From Bordetella parapertussis (GTDB lineage: Bacteria; Pseudomonadota; Gammaproteobacteria; Burkholderiales; Burkholderiaceae_B), in assembly GCA_945897365.1 (NCBI GenBank), contig CAMDFD010000037.1, forward strand, positions 1 through 13,819: a stretch of 13,819 nucleotides of DNA, in the 5' to 3' direction. Positions within the stretch are counted from its first letter, which is position 1; every line of letters begins with the position of its first letter. Shown here piece after piece: positions 13,601 to 13,819 of the stretch. Made by a program: the position numbers and the translations under genes. Under the pieces are notes generated by a model. That model ran no database searches. It was not told the origin of the DNA and saw only the letters and a list, made by a program, of their open reading frames with translations.

Positions 13601-13819
13601 ATCCACGATTCAACAAGGCTCGTTGTTTGCCTACGGCAAGATGCCTGTAGAGAGCTTTGTGCTCGATGCGATGGCAAGCGTGGGCTTGAGCTCAAGCGAC
13701 ATCAAGCGCGCAGATGTGACGGGTCTGAGCGCAGGGTTTAGAAACAACTCGGTCTCGGGTAACGATGTGATGTTGAGTCTGGGTCTGAGCCGTCCGTTCG
13801 ACACAGAGAGCGTGCGCAT
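10644..13819 (+). CDS. Type Va autotransporter with repeat-rich passenger (3' end outside window)
   Basis: An uninterrupted frame of at least 1058 codons encodes a secreted surface protein. Residues 1-25 are a signal peptide ending GVHA. A passenger follows: residues 108-560 consist of about twenty imperfect 24-25-residue repeats of the type LTNSGTISAG-GG-GIYNYG, a pattern that folds as a beta-helix in this class. Residues 561-820 are a non-repeat passenger; about 830-880 is an Ala/Gln-rich linker (LAQGMSGEVYAATVAVMAQT) seen before autotransporter barrels. The beta-barrel starts near 927 (NVWGELAYQRG) and is cut at the window end after about 130 of an expected 260-280 residues. The start is uncertain: GTG 10644 gives the best signal peptide but has no ribosome site; AGGA lies further up at 10601. 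The repeat part looks more AT-rich than the barrel part. Role is probably adhesion. Confidence 0.9.
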   Translation, partial: MINSSIKQIVLVIGLFTAAMAGVHAQTTCPTASSDTTVTISCDTGITLVGANLTIGTPTSGLVEVSNPGETVINVSGMGNSIDNTANGVIYAGDVKYGIYNQGTIATLNNSGTISAGVGGDGFYNYVGIIGSLTNSGMISAEGGGNGIYNYLGIIGSLTNSGTISAGFGGNGIYNYGGIVGSLTNSGTISAGDFARGLNIYETITSLTNAGTISTGEGGEGIFNFGTIDSLTNSGTISAGFKGTGIVNYGEITSLNNSNMISAGVNGEGIFNRGEIITLTNSGTISAGFKGTAIVNYGEIATLNNSNTISAVLEGTGILNYGKITTLNNLGSILAGPGEAGIDNSGSIVTLNNSGTISGGEFGIMLLGIADVSAGNITTLNNSGLGIISGISNGLSEAIGIRAEISTIGTINNSDSAIISGTSEGLSAAVGIDIFPNSIVGTINNGSSANIFGINTGQGDAHGIYNEKSTIGTLNNYGTISATANGSGGAYGVFNINGVIFTTLNNIGLIKTTSLGGTSIGVYNDSDNAIETLNNSGTISAGAGGTGVSNQGIINTLNNAQGAGNSAGALTYDGNLPTHYNIIIRNPNNFGQLNATNTSGLVTFGIYDASVVLNGTYAGVLSGFLLSDLSSTSGTFNSRAWSLINTSGSAWDLNISGFTGYLTTNSTFTLTAGSTYQQDIAGTLQASSTSPLGASGYYSFLNVTNGQFVIQPGSTLAPQLSNLFTSGQAGFGSSIYVPSLGDRLRIVTADGGISGKFSTVTQPAELAAGTQFIPFYNMAGSNSIDLAVIPTSYQTTIASASGNANAQSVGGALTQIAQASLAGTATVAQDQLLYAISGQTSAQGIANLAQGMSGEVYAATVAVMAQTTQRTQQAVLNRLGDTAGLGLNMPMASASMNTQVGGAPSAAVSSNPSVNPNAEAKAFSKGNVWGELAYQRGNRSSDSRSGGWSSNLYQLTFGSDFYSSNGTIAGAGLALSSTTLNPAYGSSTIQQGSLFAYGKMPVESFVLDAMASVGLSSSDIKRADVTGLSAGFRNNSVSGNDVMLSLGLSRPFDTESVR
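10965..12323 (+). repeat. In-frame array of 72-75-bp repeats in the autotransporter passenger
   Basis: Units of 24 or 25 codons begin at CTG/CTA/TTA-AAC-AAC-TCG (residues LNNSGTIS or LTNSGTIS) and end with a short beta turn and I-T-S/T. The first eleven or so units (to about 11760) are regular and close at DNA level, sharing AACTCGGGCACGATCTCG; later ones are longer and more diverged. The frame is kept throughout, so this is a protein repeat and not a CRISPR or satellite. The best pair, 11332-11433 and 11476-11577, differs at 6 of 102 bases and is offset by two units. Confidence 0.9.

Overview
The window is most likely chromosomal DNA of a betaproteobacterium, probably of the order Burkholderiales (freshwater types such as Polynucleobacter come to mind). 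This is inference from protein family resemblance and moderate base composition judged by eye; no rRNA, intact tRNA or housekeeping marker is present to fix it. The region has an accessory, rearranged character: two toxin-antitoxin modules, tRNA-like scraps, one complete insertion sequence nested in the wreck of another, a third IS scrap, and a long repeat-rich surface protein gene that runs off the end.

Layout. 1-1321: two tandem type II toxin-antitoxin operons, a Phd/YefM antitoxin with a RelE/ParE-superfamily toxin and then a YefM antitoxin with a Txe/YoeB toxin. A 52-bp tRNA-3'-end-like sequence and a strong terminator separate them. 1395-1721: a small unrecognised gene. 1741-3829 (minus strand): a periplasmic diheme cytochrome c resembling the thiosulfate dehydrogenase TsdA, and a secreted amidohydrolase-2 family enzyme. 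3896-3984: a second copy of the tRNA-3'-like sequence, again ending in CCA and followed by a terminator. 3985-4504: no gene, but a tRNA-5'-like fragment whose acceptor strand could pair with that of the first copy. 4505-6250: a large lipoprotein of unknown function with a frame ambiguity at its start. 6325-9079: the remains of an IS3-family (IS150-like) orfA, split by a complete IS66-family element (6440-8985) with tnpA, tnpB, tnpC, terminal inverted repeats and an exact 8-bp target duplication. 9259-10065 (minus): a conserved-looking protein of unknown function. 10358-10429 (minus): the first codons of a different IS3-family orfA. 10644 to the end: a type Va autotransporter with signal peptide, a passenger built from about twenty 24-25-residue repeats, and the start of the beta-barrel; its 3' end lies outside the window.

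How parts work together. Each toxin-antitoxin pair is a self-contained autoregulated operon. The three IS66 genes form one transposition unit in which tnpA and tnpB overlap. The cytochrome and amidohydrolase share a strand but lie about 325 bp apart, so no functional link is shown. The most notable points are: (1) a perfect 14-bp inverted repeat at the left end of the IS66 element that buries the tnpA start codon, suggesting fold-back control of transposase; (2) an A6 tract at the lipoprotein start where one extra A would join a much better ribosome site and signal peptide to the reading frame; (3) dispersed tRNA-like halves around the toxin-antitoxin/cytochrome region; (4) DNA-level duplication inside the autotransporter passenger. 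I found no clearly new multi-gene system.
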